From assembly GCA_025350045.1 (NCBI GenBank), contig JANXYM010000012.1, forward strand, positions 41,593-105,592: 64,000 nt of DNA, read 5' to 3'. Below the pieces are notes generated by a model. It searched no databases. It was not told the DNA's origin and saw nothing but the letters and a program-made list of their open reading frames with translations. This document shows positions 38,670 through 47,333 of the stretch, piece by piece. This DNA comes from Methanomicrobiales archaeon (lineage in GTDB: Archaea; Halobacteriota; Methanomicrobia; Methanomicrobiales; Methanospirillaceae). Position 1 is the stretch's first letter. Each line of letters begins with the position of its first letter. The position numbers and the translations under genes were made by a program.

Positions 38670-39023
38670 TCAGATGGTCTGGTATCGCAGCGGGGATTGT
38701 GCAAGGATCTTTTCACCTTTCCGGTCTGTCTCAATGATGGATATTGTAACGTCAGCACCGTAGGGGATGGGAACCGGCAGTTCTGGTGCCATGACAACAA
38801 AATATCCCCGTTTGTTGAATTCCGCGGGAACGGGAAACCGGTGGTCTCCGGGCTCGTCCTTTATGGTGATCTGCACGCAGTACTTCGGCCCTGCTCTCGG
38901 TATCAACCCCTGGCCATCGACCCGCAGCGATTGATGGTGATACAGTACCGCTTCAGGATCCGTAGTCTCCTGCAATTTTCTTCTCTCGTAGAGGGCAAGG
39001 ATCCTTAACCCGTCGTTTTCCAT
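38670..39023 (-). CDS. Hypothetical protein
   Basis: 117 residues from ATG 39023 (MENDGLRILALYERRKL); the longer frame to 39140 is less likely because a TATA-like TTTTTTTATAAG (minus strand, near 39077-39088) lies between. The sequence reads as a small beta-rich cytoplasmic protein (GPKYCVQITIKDEPGDHRFPVPAEFNKRGYFVV, then PELPVPIPYGADVTISIIE). No family is recognised. It stands alone between the cassette and the flavoprotein gene. Confidence 0.6.
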   Translation of the reverse strand: MENDGLRILALYERRKLQETTDPEAVLYHHQSLRVDGQGLIPRAGPKYCVQITIKDEPGDHRFPVPAEFNKRGYFVVMAPELPVPIPYGADVTISIIETDRKGEKILAQSPLRYQTI

Positions 39024-39253
39024 CCCGCTCATGCAGAGTACTGGGCTGCCCGGTTTCTTGAATTGTACGCAAATGACCCTTATAAAAAAACGTGGAAAAC
39101 CTGTTCTGAATAAAAAATGCTGATACGATTCTTCACGCAATCAGACACCCCGCCGCTCCCGGAGGGACGCCCCCGTGGCGGTAATGACATAAGACAAAAA
39201 AACCCACCTCCATGCCTCAACCTTTTTCATCTGTCACCTCCTAACGCACAGCT

Positions 39254-39904
39254 ATGAAACTTCTTGCATTCAACGGGAGCCCCCGGAAAAAATGGAACAC
39301 TGCGCAACTCCTGGAGCACGCGCTGGAAGGAGCGGAATCCGAAGGCGCAAAGACAAAACTGTATAATCTGTACGATCTTGACTTCACCGGCTGCATCAGC
39401 TGTTTTGCCTGCAAGCGGGCCGGTGGGAAGAGCTACGGGAATTGCGCGGTAAACGATGATCTTAAACCGATCTTTGAAAAGATCGAAAAAGCCGATGCAA
39501 TCCTGATAGGCTCGCCCATCTACTATGGGATCACAACGGGTGTCACGCGCTGTTTTCTTGAGCGGCTGATGTTCCAGTTCTCTGTCTACGATGCGGAGCG
39601 TTCCTCGCTCTTTGGGAAAAAGATCCGGACTGCCTTCATGTACACGGCCGGGGCAACGGATGATATGGTAAAGGAGATGGGCTTTGACCGGAATGCGAAA
39701 GGTACCGAGATGGCAATGGAGCGGATCTTCGGGTCGTGCGAGTCCTTCTTTGTCACCGATACTCTGCAGTTCGATGATTATTCGAAATACGTTGCCCCCC
39801 GGTTCAATCCCGAAGAAAAGAAGAAGCGGCACAAGGAGCAGTTCCCGCTCGACTGTAAGAGAGCATACGAGCTCGGGGCCCGGCTGGTCAGGAAGGATTC
39901 GTAA
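39254..39904 (+). CDS. Flavodoxin-family iron-sulfur flavoprotein/NAD(P)H oxidoreductase
   Basis: 216 residues. The FMN-binding start is FNGSPRKKWNTAQLLEHAL. A Cys cluster CISCFACKRAGGKSYGNC follows near 46-63, similar in place to the compact cluster motif of archaeal iron-sulfur flavoproteins (Isf), though the last spacing is long. SPIYYGITTGVTRCFLERLM is the second FMN loop. Isf-type proteins move electrons between ferredoxin and small acceptors such as peroxide or O2; the role here is inferred. Confidence 0.85.
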   Translation: MKLLAFNGSPRKKWNTAQLLEHALEGAESEGAKTKLYNLYDLDFTGCISCFACKRAGGKSYGNCAVNDDLKPIFEKIEKADAILIGSPIYYGITTGVTRCFLERLMFQFSVYDAERSSLFGKKIRTAFMYTAGATDDMVKEMGFDRNAKGTEMAMERIFGSCESFFVTDTLQFDDYSKYVAPRFNPEEKKKRHKEQFPLDCKRAYELGARLVRKDS

Positions 39905-39978
39905 GGGAGCGACATGACAACTCTCCATCTGCTTCTTTTTTATTCATAGGGAAGATAAAATTCAGTGAGTTGAGAGAC

Positions 39979-40221
39979 ATGGATACGGAAACATCTGAGC
40001 AAGAAGGCATGAAAAACCGGTGCGGGTCCGGGCCTCACATGATGAAGCATATGTGTTGCCACGGATCGGGAGGCGCACTGTATGGACTGGGCTTTTTAGG
40101 GGCCCTCGGGTATTATCTCACCACGGCAACAAGCCTGCTGGGGGGAGTCCTGGGAGTCATCAAGGCGATTCTCTGGCCCGCGTTCCTGGTGTATGGATTG
40201 CTGAAGTTCCTTGGCATGTGA
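39979..40221 (+). CDS. Small membrane protein
   Basis: 80 residues from ATG 39979. A His/Cys/Met-rich head (CGSGPHMMKHMCCHGSG) precedes one or two membrane spans (ALYGLGFLGALGYYLTTATSLLGGVLGVIKAILWPAFLVYGLLKFLG). The head could bind copper or another soft metal. No named family, but the plan resembles small archaeal membrane proteins found next to redox genes. Same strand as the flavoprotein, 75 bases downstream. Confidence 0.6.
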   Translation: MDTETSEQEGMKNRCGSGPHMMKHMCCHGSGGALYGLGFLGALGYYLTTATSLLGGVLGVIKAILWPAFLVYGLLKFLGM

Positions 40222-40417
40222 AGCAGAAAAGGCATCTGACATTTCAGAGGTGCGAAACCAGATTTTTACCTGAACTGTGACGCTCCACCGGATTCAGAGT
40301 AAAGGCGGGGCTTACCTCGCGGGACCGGCAGAGTAAGCGGTCCCGGAGTTTTTTTGATCGGTGAGTCCCTCCCGGCATCAAAGGTACGGTGGGGGAAGGT
40401 TTCCACCAGACAACCCG

Positions 40418-41170
40418 TTACTCTTTCTTGCGGGGTGTGAGGTGGGTAAAAATCGAAACCCCGGCAGCGATCAGTACGGTAACAGAACCGATTATGGCAA
40501 CGATAACACTCGAGTTTCCGAGCAGTCCTGTATCCTGCGTGGGTACAGGCATGACCGTGACGACAGGGATTATCACCGGAACAACCACTCCCGATGCTGA
40601 CGTGACCTGACTCATGGGCTGGAGCGTGCCGTATCCCTGTACCGTCTGTCCCGGCAAGGCATAGATCGAGCCCTCGTAATCATAATACCTGCTCAGCACC
40701 AGCCGCAGATTGTGATTTCCCGCGGAGATTCCATTCACGGTTTTCGGCGTTGTCCCGGAATAGACCCCATCGATCAGGATACTGGCGCCGGTCGGGGATG
40801 AGTATATCATTATACTGCAGGTTGTTGCGGTTTCCCCAACAGATATTGTCGGGTTTGCCGTGGGAATAATCGTTGTCTGCGGGGTAACCGCGACCGTTGT
40901 TTTCGTGGGAGTGGCGGATACCGGTGATGGGGCAACGGTTGTATTGGTTGTAGCAACAGGAGTCGGCGATAGGGTAACGGTTGTATTGGTGGTAGCAACA
41001 GTAGTCAGTGATGGGGCAACGGTTGTATTAGTTGTAGCAACAGGAGTCGGTGATGGGGTAACGGTTGTCGCGTTTGGGGTGTCTTTGCCGGAACTGGCTG
41101 GTAGTACAATGAGGAGCATTGCGAGGAATACTGCGAGTAGTATAATAGATGATCTGCTTCCACGAGACAT
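40418..41170 (-). CDS. PEGA-domain surface protein with Thr-rich repeats
   Basis: 250 residues from ATG 41170. A signal peptide (SSIILLAVFLAMLLIVLPASSG) is followed by a Thr/Pro/Ala-rich stalk with a 14-residue unit (SPTPVATTNTTVAP) repeated three times plus a fragment, likely O- and N-glycosylated (NTT sites). A PEGA domain follows (MIYSSPTGASILIDGVYSGTTPKTVNGISAG). A C-terminal membrane segment (SSVIVAIIGSVTVLIAAGVSIF) and RKKE anchor close the protein. An outward-facing stalk protein. Confidence 0.8.
   Translation of the reverse strand: MSRGSRSSIILLAVFLAMLLIVLPASSGKDTPNATTVTPSPTPVATTNTTVAPSLTTVATTNTTVTLSPTPVATTNTTVAPSPVSATPTKTTVAVTPQTTIIPTANPTISVGETATTCSIMIYSSPTGASILIDGVYSGTTPKTVNGISAGNHNLRLVLSRYYDYEGSIYALPGQTVQGYGTLQPMSQVTSASGVVVPVIIPVVTVMPVPTQDTGLLGNSSVIVAIIGSVTVLIAAGVSIFTHLTPRKKE
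40925..41066. repeat. 42-base tandem repeat inside the PEGA-protein gene
   Basis: Three units of 42 bases plus a partial fourth, each starting gatggggcaacggttgta or a close variant. They encode the 14-residue Thr-rich stalk unit. Confidence 0.8.
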
Positions 41171-41336
41171 TGATTTAGTCCTGCCAGCTGGGTTTGCCGG
41201 TGATTTCCTGTAACCGTTACATTGTTGTGAAAGGTGATAAAACCGTTTTACCTTTGAACCTGGAGAGGGCTTTGGCGGGGCAGGATCTGGCACCTGATAC
41301 GTCACAGCCATCCGGGGCACCCCCTGTGGTTATCCT

Positions 41337-41381
41337 ACCAACAACATATTATTCAAAAAATATCTTTCCTTAGACTATCAA
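41337..41381 (+). promoter_or_regulatory. Promoter of duplicated cassette, copy 2
   Basis: Nearly the same as 37438-37481. An aaaaaatat TATA-like core lies about 22 bases before ATG 41382. Confidence 0.5.
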
Positions 41382-41699
41382 ATGCACCGCAACCCTTCAG
41401 CACATCAGACCGATACCTCTCATGAAGACCGGGCGCCCTCTGCACAAAGCAGACCGCATCGCTGCGTCCATCATGACCGGTTTATTCTGGTGCTCACCAC
41501 AATGGGGGAGCGGATCAGTTCGCAGGATCGTCATGAGACTATTCCACAAAACGGAGATGAGAGTATAGGCAAAACCCCAGATAAAAAAATCCAGCCGGCC
41601 GGGACATTCGCACACGAGCCGGAATCGATGACTGCATTGTCGGCCAACCCGTGGGCTTTCCGGTACGCCAGAAATGTATTCCGGAGGCCGGCCTCATGA
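41382..41699 (+). CDS. Cassette gene A, copy 2: hypothetical protein
   Basis: 105 residues, hydrophilic and rich in His, Arg, Ser and Pro (MHRNPSAHQTDTSHEDRAP ... NGDESIGKTPDKK). No domain is recognised; it may be largely disordered. It is the intact version of the frameshifted gene at 37482. The ATGA at 41696-41699 overlaps gene B. Function unknown; a coupled partner of gene B is the simplest reading. A mere leader ORF is possible. Confidence 0.5.
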   Translation: MHRNPSAHQTDTSHEDRAPSAQSRPHRCVHHDRFILVLTTMGERISSQDRHETIPQNGDESIGKTPDKKIQPAGTFAHEPESMTALSANPWAFRYARNVFRRPAS

Positions 41700-42067
41700 G
41701 CCGCGGACCCCGCCCGCACCGGGCGCTCGCGGAGGCAATCCCGATCGCAAAAGCCCGGGGTATCATCCAGATGGCCCTGAGCGGGCCGGAGCGGATCTTC
41801 GATATCGCAATTATCTCGAAGATCCCGGTCACGTTCACCCGGGTCATGTTCGCGCCAGAGATCTTTCTCAGCCTCCAGCAGCTGGGTACGGAATTCAAAG
41901 ACGAGATCACGCAGCTCCGGATCATTGCCCGGGACGCTGCCATCGCGGCTGAACTCTGGCTTCGGTCCAAGCACGGCACCTGGCGGTTCTTCCTGGTGAT
42001 GCCGGACTCGTTAATCGAGATCGACCGCGAGGGAAAACGGCTGTTATCAGGTCCTGCGCTTGCCTGA
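41696..42067 (+). CDS. Cassette gene B, copy 2: hypothetical protein
   Basis: 123 residues, paralogue of 37809-38237. Conserved blocks: SRGPRPHRAL, IPIAKARGIIQMALSGPERIF, SKIPVTFTRVMFAPEI, LRIIARDAAIAAELWLRS with HGTWRFFLV, and IDREGKRL. No signal or membrane segment. No family is known to me. Starts inside the end of gene A. The C-terminus is shorter than copy 1. Confidence 0.65.
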   Translation: MSRGPRPHRALAEAIPIAKARGIIQMALSGPERIFDIAIISKIPVTFTRVMFAPEIFLSLQQLGTEFKDEITQLRIIARDAAIAAELWLRSKHGTWRFFLVMPDSLIEIDREGKRLLSGPALA

Positions 42068-42596
42068 GCAGGCCGGGAAATTTTTTTTTCAAAAAAATTT
42101 TGCAGGAATTTTTCTTGTGAGATTTTTTAGATTTTCACCCGGGCCGGGAATTTTTTTTAAGAATAAGTCCGGTTGTTCCGTGAACCGGATTTTTCCTCCA
42201 GAGGAATTTCCGGAAAAAGGGTCCGATCATTTACGTGCTCCGGGCATGTTCCTTGCTATTCGATCCGTTGTACTCCCGGCCCCGTGAGCCGGTGGCCCGG
42301 GCCCCCCACCCTCGTCCCGAGGCCTCACTTCGGAGAAGTGGGTTTTCCCTCTCGGAAATTCCCCGTAGGGAAACCAGGTACAACGGAGCCCGTAAAAAGC
42401 CCGGTTGTACCTCTTTTCCCTCACCCCCCAAAAACCAGAGGTCATAATTCCGAAAAACACCGGAACCGGGCCGGAATAATTGCATGTTCACCGGCGGGAA
42501 TGGGGGAGGTCATATTTAGCGATGTTACCGGGGCCGATGATCAGGAGGCATGTGTTTGGGATGACCGTGGAAACCGGTGCACTTAAACTAACCAGC
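42068..42596. other. Gene-free stretch with hairpins and a repeat shared with cassette copy 1
   Basis: T-rich stretches at 42080-42160 could terminate the cassette. Bases 42320-42380 form imperfect hairpins (cctcacttcggagaagtggg and ttccccgtagggaaa). The cccggttgtac repeat at 42400-42429 matches 38292-38321. No gene. Confidence 0.45.
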
Positions 42597-42611
42597 GGTT
42601 ATTTACTAACC
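42597..42611. promoter_or_regulatory. TetR-type operator upstream of the flavodoxin/ferredoxin gene
   Basis: GGTTATTTACTAACC is a perfect 5-base inverted repeat with a 5-base spacer, just before a TATA-like ttataatatta (42617-42627). A second half-site pair TAACCAGCGGTTA overlaps at 42589-42601. A related site precedes the tetR gene. Confidence 0.55.
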
Positions 42612-42695
42612 AATAGTTATAATATTACCAAAAGCGAACGTAATGAGTGAAACAGTGCCCGGAAAAACCCGGCAGTATCTGGTTAGGGAATTGTT

Positions 42696-43523
42696 ATGAA
42701 CATCGAATCAGTAAAAATGGTGTATTTTTCACCAACGGGGACAACGAAAGCGGTTCTTGAGGGTATTGCACGCGGCATCGATCACGGTACCGCAGAAGAG
42801 CTGGACATAACCCGGCCGGCAGCGAGACTCCGGTCACTCGAAACCTCAGAGAACGAATTGCTCATTGTCGGTGTACCTGTGTACCTGGGCAGGATACCGG
42901 CACTTGCAGCCGGATGGCTGCAGACACTCCAGGCGCATGACACGCCCGCGGTCTGTGTTGTCATGTACGGCAATCGTGCGTATGACGATGCCCTGCTTGA
43001 GCTAAAGGACATCCTGTCCCGGCGCGGGTGCAGGCCCATCGCCGGCGCAGCATGTATAGGGGAACACTCCTTTGCTACTGCAGAAACACCCACCGCCCGG
43101 GGTCGTCCTGATGCAGCTGACCTGGACCGTGCGGTATTGTTCGGGAAGGAAATACGGGAAAAACTTCAGTTGGTACCATCAGCCAGCCATATCCCTGAAG
43201 TAATAATTCCCGGCTGCCACCCGTACCGGCAGGAGCCGTGTCATCCGTACCGGAAGGGCACGGTCTTTTGGAATGTTGATTTTATTGCGGTCGGCGATGC
43301 GTGTACCCAGTGCGGGATTTGTGCAGCAGGATGCCCGGTTGGTGCTATTGATCCGGAAAACAGCAGGGCGATCGACACGGAAACCTGCATCACCTGTTGT
43401 GCCTGCATCCGGCACTGCCCGGAGCACGCGAGAACGATAAAACCCGGCATCGTCAGGGACGCCTCGTTGCGCGTATACACCCTGAATAAAGAGCCAAAGG
43501 AGCCGGAATGGTTTATCGCATGA
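42696..43523 (+). CDS. EFR1-type flavodoxin-ferredoxin fusion
   Basis: 275 residues. The N-terminal flavodoxin-like domain begins VYFSPTGTTKAVLEGIA and has GVPVYLGRIPALAAGWL. The C-terminal part has two [4Fe-4S] motifs: CTQCGICAAGCPVGAI and CITCCACIRHCPEHA. Such EFR1 proteins pass electrons between an FMN and two clusters in one chain; partner unknown. The next gene is a TetR regulator on the same strand with a matching operator, so expression is likely under its control. Confidence 0.88.
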   Translation: MNIESVKMVYFSPTGTTKAVLEGIARGIDHGTAEELDITRPAARLRSLETSENELLIVGVPVYLGRIPALAAGWLQTLQAHDTPAVCVVMYGNRAYDDALLELKDILSRRGCRPIAGAACIGEHSFATAETPTARGRPDAADLDRAVLFGKEIREKLQLVPSASHIPEVIIPGCHPYRQEPCHPYRKGTVFWNVDFIAVGDACTQCGICAAGCPVGAIDPENSRAIDTETCITCCACIRHCPEHARTIKPGIVRDASLRVYTLNKEPKEPEWFIA

Positions 43524-43589
43524 ATATTCTCGGACCGGGTAAAAGCGGAACCTTGGAATACCTTCGTTCCCTATTTTCCTGCACCTGCC

Positions 43590-43604
43590 GGTTAGTGAAT
43601 AAAA
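43590..43604. promoter_or_regulatory. Second TetR-type operator, upstream of tetR
   Basis: GGTTAGTGAATAAAA matches the reverse complement of the 42597-42611 site at 12 of 15 positions. It lies 24 bases before the TetR start, suggesting autoregulation. Confidence 0.45.
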
Positions 43605-43627
43605 AGAGGCTGGCCTAGAGGGAACGT

Positions 43628-44350
43628 ATGGGAATTTCCGACCGGAGACAACGGGAAAAGGAACAGCGGAAGACCGGGATCATCGACGCAGCCGAACGTC
43701 TCTTCTTCTCACGGGGGTATGAGGATGTTTCCATGGAAGAGATCGCCCGGGAGGTTGAACTGAACAAGGCCACCATCTATCTCTATTTTGAAAATAAGGA
43801 GACCCTTTTTGCAACGATTGTACTCCGCGGTATCGGGATCCTGAAAGAAAAATATACTGATTGCATGAAAAAACAGGCCCCCGGCCTTGTCAAGGTTGCC
43901 CTGATGGGGCAGGCCTATTACCTGTTCTCGCAGGAATACCCGGAATATCTCCGGCTGATCCATTTTTACGGTTCAGAACGTTTTGCCAAAGAGAACCCGT
44001 GCACCGCAGAGATTGGTAAGGGATATGGTACCTGCCGCCTGATCCTGCGGGATGCGATCCAGGAAGGGATAAAAGACGGTACCATCCGGTCCGACATCGA
44101 CCCGTTCCTGACCTCGATGTACCTGATGATCTCGTTCATGGGCATCCTCTCCCTGGAGAACAAATGGAAACTGGTGATCGAGGCTGAGGGGTTCAGCGAT
44201 GAACAGTACACCTGTGATTTCTTCCGGTTCATTATCCCCGCAATTTCTTCCGGAGACAAATCTCATGCAGTGGATGCCAGGGATTTCGCTTCTTTCGGGT
44301 TCTCCTTAGCCGGGCCGGTGATACCTGACCAGAAGCGGGAAAAACGATAA
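43628..44350 (+). CDS. TetR/AcrR-family regulator
   Basis: 240 residues. The N-terminal HTH (about 10-60) reads RKTGIIDAAERLFFSRGYEDVSMEEIAREVELNKATIYLYFENKETLF, a textbook TetR start. The ligand-binding helices (about 75-215) are unassigned. It lies 105 bases after the EFR1-type gene on the same strand. Matching operator sequences precede both genes, so it probably represses both. The inducer is unknown; a redox-active or toxic compound would fit. Confidence 0.9.
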   Translation: MGISDRRQREKEQRKTGIIDAAERLFFSRGYEDVSMEEIAREVELNKATIYLYFENKETLFATIVLRGIGILKEKYTDCMKKQAPGLVKVALMGQAYYLFSQEYPEYLRLIHFYGSERFAKENPCTAEIGKGYGTCRLILRDAIQEGIKDGTIRSDIDPFLTSMYLMISFMGILSLENKWKLVIEAEGFSDEQYTCDFFRFIIPAISSGDKSHAVDARDFASFGFSLAGPVIPDQKREKR

Positions 44351-44473
44351 ACTTTTTATTTTTTTACTGGATTTTATCCGGTCTTTTGTCCCGTCGCTGC
44401 TTCCGGTTTCACAGGACCGGAGGAATTGGATCGCATAGTCCGGAAAAATTAAGGTGCAGGTTAAAAAAACCCG

Positions 44474-44968
44474 TCAGCCGGATGGTGTCCGGATAATCCG
44501 GTGATCCGCGGTCACGTTCCCGACCTCGGCAAACATGGCAGCGATCGGGCAGAGACGCTCAAGGGTCTGGTCGATAATCGTTGACACAAGGGCCTCGTCC
44601 ACATCGGCCCGTAGCGTGACTGTCAGGTGGACATGATCGAAAAATGCCGGCATGGTCTTTTTACGGGTCCCGTGGATGCCAATCGTCAGCTCCTCCGGGA
44701 CAATGCCATTGTCCGAGAGGGCAAGGAGGATCTTCACGCCAACACAGCCGCCCAGCGAGCCGACCAGGTACTGGATAGGGTTGGGCACCTTCCCGTGCCC
44801 GCCCATACCAACCGGAGCTTCCATCGCGTAGAGGATCCCGGACGATGTGCAGGCGGAGAACTCACCGTCGCCTTTGTACGTGACCGTCATGTCAACGGGT
44901 TTCCACTCCATCCTTGATGTGTCCCAGGGGATCTCCGCAGTCATGCTTACCGGTTGTCCCTGCTGCAT
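44474..44968 (-). CDS. OsmC-family peroxidase-like protein
   Basis: 164 residues. Two redox cysteines in the OsmC/YhfA arrangement: GGCVGVKILLAL and RLCPIAAMF. OsmC-type proteins reduce organic hydroperoxides with the first cysteine as peroxidatic residue. The N-terminal strands (MTVTYKGDGEFSACTSSG) and PNPIQYLVGSLGGC motif fit the family. It may belong to the YhfA subgroup whose role is less clear. It converges on the tetR gene. Confidence 0.9.
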   Translation of the reverse strand: MQQGQPVSMTAEIPWDTSRMEWKPVDMTVTYKGDGEFSACTSSGILYAMEAPVGMGGHGKVPNPIQYLVGSLGGCVGVKILLALSDNGIVPEELTIGIHGTRKKTMPAFFDHVHLTVTLRADVDEALVSTIIDQTLERLCPIAAMFAEVGNVTADHRIIRTPSG

Positions 44969-45099
44969 AAGAAATCATGCGGGGCATCATCCAGCGGGCA
45001 GGAAAGGGGAATGATTTTTGGTGGGGATCCCCCCTTTATCCGGGGCTTCCTGATCCCCGCAGGAAAGTAAAATAAAAAAAATAAAAAAATCCCGTCTGC

Positions 45100-45615
45100 T
45101 TATACCCGGACACCATTCCAGTACTGGGTGGTGTTCTTCAGGGCATCCTTACCCTCAGCAGTGTCTACCCAAAGGCCCTTGAATGATTTGTCATCGGCTG
45201 CCTTTTCAAAGACGAAGAACCCGGCATAGACTCCCGTGTCATCAGTCTCGTTCCAGGTGCCGGCAATTTTGCTGTCCTGCACGATTGCAGCGATGGTACC
45301 GTTGCCGTGGCCATACACGCCGGTGACAGATGCACCGGCCTCGGTGAGCGTGAGCATCTCCATGACGTCGCTGGTGCCCGGGGAGCTGTAGCTTGTGTTC
45401 CAGGTGCCGTTCCATGAGGCAGATGCAGGAGCAGGTACAGCGGTTGTTGTCACGGCCGTAACGTTCAATTCCGCGGCTGCTGTTGTGGCAGCGGGAGCAA
45501 TAGTGGTCGTGGCTGAAGGTGTTGCCGGAGTGGCAGCAGGCGAGCTTGTGCAGCCGGCAGCAAGAAGCATGGCGCAGACGATGCCGGTGAAGATAAGAAC
45601 CAGTAATTTTCTCAT
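45100..45615 (-). CDS. Putative lipoprotein
   Basis: 171 residues from ATG 45615; an ATG four codons earlier is possible. The signal MRKLLVLIFTGIVCAMLLAAGC has a lipobox at Cys22, then an Ala/Thr/Pro spacer with possible glycosylation sites. The C-terminal ~100 residues form a beta-barrel-like fold with repeated GTWN motifs (WNGTWNTSY, GVYGHGNGTIAA, AGTWNETDDTG, FKGLWVD). Unknown ligand. Surface-anchored. Confidence 0.8.
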   Translation of the reverse strand: MRKLLVLIFTGIVCAMLLAAGCTSSPAATPATPSATTTIAPAATTAAAELNVTAVTTTAVPAPASASWNGTWNTSYSSPGTSDVMEMLTLTEAGASVTGVYGHGNGTIAAIVQDSKIAGTWNETDDTGVYAGFFVFEKAADDKSFKGLWVDTAEGKDALKNTTQYWNGVRV

Positions 45616-45812
45616 AATGATCTTCACACATTACCCTTTTTTTCTAATTAATCCTGCTGGAATGATCCGGGATGGTGGCGGGACCCCTTGCAGGATAATG
45701 ACCAGCAAGGAGATTGTCCGGAAAAAGTGGAGGGGGTGTCCCGGGACGCAAAAACTCGCCCGGTGTGCAAGCCGGTGTCATTTTGTCCCTCAAAAAAAAA
45801 TCTGTCCGGCCT

Positions 45813-47231
45813 TCACGACACCTTCTCAGAGAGGTCATACGATCCTTCCAGGGTATACATCTTCAGCCCGTCAACCTTTCCGCTGGCATCACGGGTGAAT
45901 ATGAACGCATCGTTTGACTCCGGTGTCACAAAAAACGTGTCATTGCCCGCATAGAAGAGCTCGACCGTCTCGCTGGGCATAGCCGAATGGTAAAACAGGT
46001 GGTTGCCTTCGGGATATACGGTGATTGTCCACGATCTCTCCCATGCCGGTGCATACGTGCCGGTATATCCGGCAAATGCGCCTGCTGCCAGCGGGACTGC
46101 CTTCCTATCGATCTTCTGCGGCAGGGAATACGGCTCGCCAAAGACTATCGCCGAGAGGTCGTTTGTCAGTGTGACCATCGGCGTCCGGTCATGGTTTGAC
46201 AGGAACAGGATGCTCACATCTTCGTCCGGATAATACAGCGTGTACGAGATGAACCCGAAGTTGCGCCCGCCATGGCCACTGAACGTGCGGTTCTTCACTA
46301 CCCCGCTCTCGATCCCGTAACGGTTTTCCAGCATCGCTGCGGTTGACTGCGGGGAGAGGATCGTTCCCGGGGTATGGAAGGCACGCTCCCACAGGAACAG
46401 GTCTTCGGTCGTGGAATGGACTGCCCCTGCACCCCAGGAGTTGTGGATGTTCTGGAGATCGTAGTGGACGTGTTTTCCCTTCATTGTCGTATACCCGGAC
46501 GCACGGCCGTAAAAAACATCCCGGGCATTGTCCTGCCCGGAATTGTTCATACCAAGTGGCCGGAAGATATTCGTTTTCAGGTACTCGTCATAGGACATGC
46601 CGGAAGCCTGTTCGATGATGGCACTTAAGCCGATATAGCCATTGTTCGAATACGTATAGCCCGATCCCGGTTCAAAGATGAGGGGCAGGGAGGCTGCCCG
46701 CTTCATGATCTCCGGGAGAGCGAGATCTGCAGGGTCGGTGAGGGGAAACGCCCCGTCTGACGGGATCCCCGAGGTATGGTTCAGGAGCTGGTAGATACGG
46801 ATATCCTTCCACCGCGGGGCACCGGGAATATACAACGAGACCGGGTCAGTGACATTCAGCCGCCCCTGCTCCTGGAGCTTCATGATGGCGGCTGCGGTGA
46901 GCTGCTTGGTGTTCGAGCCAATGGGAAATACTGTCTGCGGCGTGTTGAGGACTGCGAACTCCTCGTTTGCCATGCCATACCCTTTCGAGAGGAGCACGGT
47001 ATCGCCCCGTGCCACAAGCACCGTTCCGCTGAACCTGCCGGCACCGGCAAGCGCTGTCATATATGCATCGACCTCATGGGAAACCGCCGCATCAGGATTG
47101 GCAGGCGGTGCTGAACCCTCGGGTTTTCCGGTTTTCTGCTCCGTACCTGTACAGCCGGCACAAAGGACCATGCCGGCTACAAGGCAGGCCAGAAGGAACA
47201 GGAATGTGTATTTACGGGCGGGATTCTTCAT
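45813..47231 (-). CDS. Serine beta-lactamase-fold hydrolase, lipoprotein
   Basis: 472 residues. Lipobox VLCAGC (Cys27). Catalytic S106 in the SxxK motif SNTK, YxN in YTYSNNGYIGL, and an HGGRNFGF box in the third-motif position. A C-terminal ~90-residue beta extension starts near AGYTGTYAPAWERSW. It is a class C/DD-peptidase-like esterase by fold; true beta-lactamase activity is not implied. Divergent in sequence from the 35 kb and 48 kb copies. Next gene upstream is the M23 peptidase on the same strand. Confidence 0.88.
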   Translation of the reverse strand: MKNPARKYTFLFLLACLVAGMVLCAGCTGTEQKTGKPEGSAPPANPDAAVSHEVDAYMTALAGAGRFSGTVLVARGDTVLLSKGYGMANEEFAVLNTPQTVFPIGSNTKQLTAAAIMKLQEQGRLNVTDPVSLYIPGAPRWKDIRIYQLLNHTSGIPSDGAFPLTDPADLALPEIMKRAASLPLIFEPGSGYTYSNNGYIGLSAIIEQASGMSYDEYLKTNIFRPLGMNNSGQDNARDVFYGRASGYTTMKGKHVHYDLQNIHNSWGAGAVHSTTEDLFLWERAFHTPGTILSPQSTAAMLENRYGIESGVVKNRTFSGHGGRNFGFISYTLYYPDEDVSILFLSNHDRTPMVTLTNDLSAIVFGEPYSLPQKIDRKAVPLAAGAFAGYTGTYAPAWERSWTITVYPEGNHLFYHSAMPSETVELFYAGNDTFFVTPESNDAFIFTRDASGKVDGLKMYTLEGSYDLSEKVS

Positions 47232-47333
47232 GCATGGGAGTTGGTATCTGGCCTGAAAAATATTACCCTTTGTTGCCCTGCCGGATATGTCCCCGGTAAT
47301 CCGTACGGGTCAAAAAAAACAAAAAAATGAATT

